Below, piece after piece: positions 32,238-33,174 of a stretch of DNA of 33,174 nucleotides. The stretch's first letter is position 1. Every line of letters starts with the position of its first letter. The stretch is from an uncultured Rhodospirillales bacterium (GTDB lineage Bacteria > Pseudomonadota > Alphaproteobacteria > Acetobacterales > Acetobacteraceae). The position numbers were made by a program, and so were the translations under genes. The notes beneath the pieces are model-generated. The model searched no databases, was not told the DNA's origin, and worked only from the letters and a program-made list of their open reading frames with translations. Location: the NCBI GenBank assembly GCA_903891315.1, contig CAITEF010000318.1:1-33174 (forward strand), in the 5' to 3' direction.

Positions 32238-33174
32238 ATGGATACGGCCAGTCTGAACGCAACATCATTGCCGGACGATCCGGGCAGCTATCTTCGCGCG
32301 CAAGGCCTGCTGGACGCCCGCGGGCTGGATCGGGCGCGCAGGGTGGCCGAGGAGAACGGGCAGAGTCTGGCCGTGGTGCTGGTGCAGCTTGGCCTGATCG
32401 GTGAGCGCGATCTGGCCAATGCCTATGCGGCCATGCTCGGCCTGCCCATCGCCGCTGCCGCCGATTATCCCGAGACGCCAGTGCTGGCCGACCGGCTGGG
32501 CGTGAAATTCCTGCGCAATGCGCGTGCTATCCCGCTTTCGATCGAGGCGGGGCATCTGCGGCTGGCGATGGCGGAACCGCAGGACGGATTCACCGCCGCC
32601 GCCATCGCGGCTGCCTCGGGATTGACGGTCGCGCGGGTGGTGGCGGTGCCGGTGGAACTCGATGCGGCGCTGGCGCGGCTCTACAGCGAGGCACCCCCGG
32701 CGCCGTTCGACGCTGCACCGGCCGAGGATCTGTTCGAGGCCGATGCGCAGCGCCTGAAGGATATGGCGAGCGAGGCTCCGGTGATCCGGCTGGTGAATCA
32801 GTTGCTTGCGCGCGCTGTCGAGACCCAGGCGTCGGACATCCATATCGAGCCGTTCGAAGACCGTTTGCGCATCCGCTTTCGCTATGACGGCGTGCTGCAC
32901 GAGGCCGAGGCCCCGCCATCTGGCATGGCGGCGGCGATCACCAGCCGGGTGAAGATCATGGCGCATCTCGATATCGCCGAGCGCCGACTGCCGCAGGATG
33001 GCCGCATGCGTGTGAAGGTTAGCGGCAAGGACTTTGATTTGCGCGTGTCGGTTTTGCCGACGGTGCACGGCGAAAAAATCGTGCTGCGCGTTTTGGACAA
33101 ATCCAATTTGTCCGCCAGCCTCGACAAGCTGGGGCTCGACGAAGGAACCTTCAAGCAATTCAAGGGAGCGATTG
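32238..33174 (+). CDS. GspE/PilB-type secretion or pilus assembly ATPase, N-terminal part (3' end outside window)
   Basis: The frame runs open from ATG 32238 to the window end, giving 312 residues of a protein that is normally about 550-580. The N-terminal MshEN-like domain has the two-part helix pattern LRAQGLLDARGLDRARRVAE and LGLIGERDLANAYAAMLGLP. It is followed by a Pro/Ala-rich linker (about 150-170) and the N2 domain with VNQLLARAVETQASDIHIEP (SDIHIEP 199-205), RIRFRYDGVLH and RRLPQDGR (249-256). The Walker A site would come just after the truncation. Together with the divergent prepilin peptidase it marks a type II secretion or type IV pilus locus continuing to the right. GspE and PilB cannot be told apart without neighbours. 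The ribosome site is weak (AGG before GTCGG). Confidence 0.93.
   Translation, partial: MDTASLNATSLPDDPGSYLRAQGLLDARGLDRARRVAEENGQSLAVVLVQLGLIGERDLANAYAAMLGLPIAAAADYPETPVLADRLGVKFLRNARAIPLSIEAGHLRLAMAEPQDGFTAAAIAAASGLTVARVVAVPVELDAALARLYSEAPPAPFDAAPAEDLFEADAQRLKDMASEAPVIRLVNQLLARAVETQASDIHIEPFEDRLRIRFRYDGVLHEAEAPPSGMAAAITSRVKIMAHLDIAERRLPQDGRMRVKVSGKDFDLRVSVLPTVHGEKIVLRVLDKSNLSASLDKLGLDEGTFKQFKGAI

Noticed and set aside
32265-33158. 297-codon minus-strand ORF near the right edge
   Set aside because: It is antisense to the GspE/PilB-like ATPase, which shows SDIHIEP and PQDGR motifs on the plus strand. The plus-strand frame lacks a stop only because the window ends.

Overview
This is a gene-dense bacterial window of roughly 60% GC. 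It has the look of an alphaproteobacterium, with Rhodospirillales/Acetobacteraceae as the best guess. The clues are the base composition, many Tat-exported periplasmic proteins, a molybdenum hydroxylase paired with a triheme cytochrome c, and long head-to-tail gene runs with 1-4 base stop/start overlaps. I see no rRNA, tRNA, CRISPR array, insertion sequence or phage gene. It reads as core chromosome carrying catabolic and transport modules, not a mobile island.

Layout. 1-948: C-terminal part of an MFS transporter. 972-6440: a first iron(III)-type ABC importer. The binding protein, a fused permease and an MmgE/PrpD enzyme run leftward, and the ATPase runs rightward behind a short coupled leader ORF. 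6478-7839: the ribosome-associated GTPase HflX. 7878-12661: a second importer of the same class. Its binding protein runs leftward; its ATPase, fused permease and an alpha/beta hydrolase run rightward. 12705-13373: an unrecognised coiled-coil protein, followed by a hairpin-rich non-coding stretch. 13763-15071: type II dehydroquinase plus an NAD-type quinate/shikimate dehydrogenase. 15239-19205 (minus): 2Fe-2S subunit, molybdopterin subunit and triheme cytochrome c of a periplasmic molybdenum hydroxylase. 19496-22433 (plus): MHS-family transporter, SnoaL-like protein and Tat-exported amidohydrolase. 22441-23445 (minus): a two-domain extradiol ring-cleavage dioxygenase. 23776-26477 (plus): aromatic-acid (AAHS) transporter and type B carboxylesterase. 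26552-31256 (minus): 2-oxoacid:ferredoxin oxidoreductase (KorB, KorA) coupled to a GltD-like FAD/Fe-S reductase. 31392-33174: divergent prepilin peptidase and GspE/PilB-type ATPase, the latter cut by the window end.

How it fits together. From 13763 to 26477 the genes form a plausible catabolic region for plant-type aromatic or hydroaromatic compounds. It offers ester hydrolysis, two importers of aromatic or organic acids, dehydroquinate/dehydroshikimate metabolism, periplasmic oxidation by the molybdenum hydroxylase, a possible decarboxylase and a meta-cleavage dioxygenase. The exact substrate cannot be read from sequence. No transcription-factor gene is visible, yet the divergent intergenic regions carry clear inverted repeats (11+11 bp at 19354-19383; 7+7 bp at 23650-23665), so control is probably exerted by regulators encoded elsewhere. 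The Kor/reductase operon is a separate electron-transfer module that may exchange electrons between 2-oxoglutarate (or another 2-oxoacid), ferredoxin and NAD(P)H.
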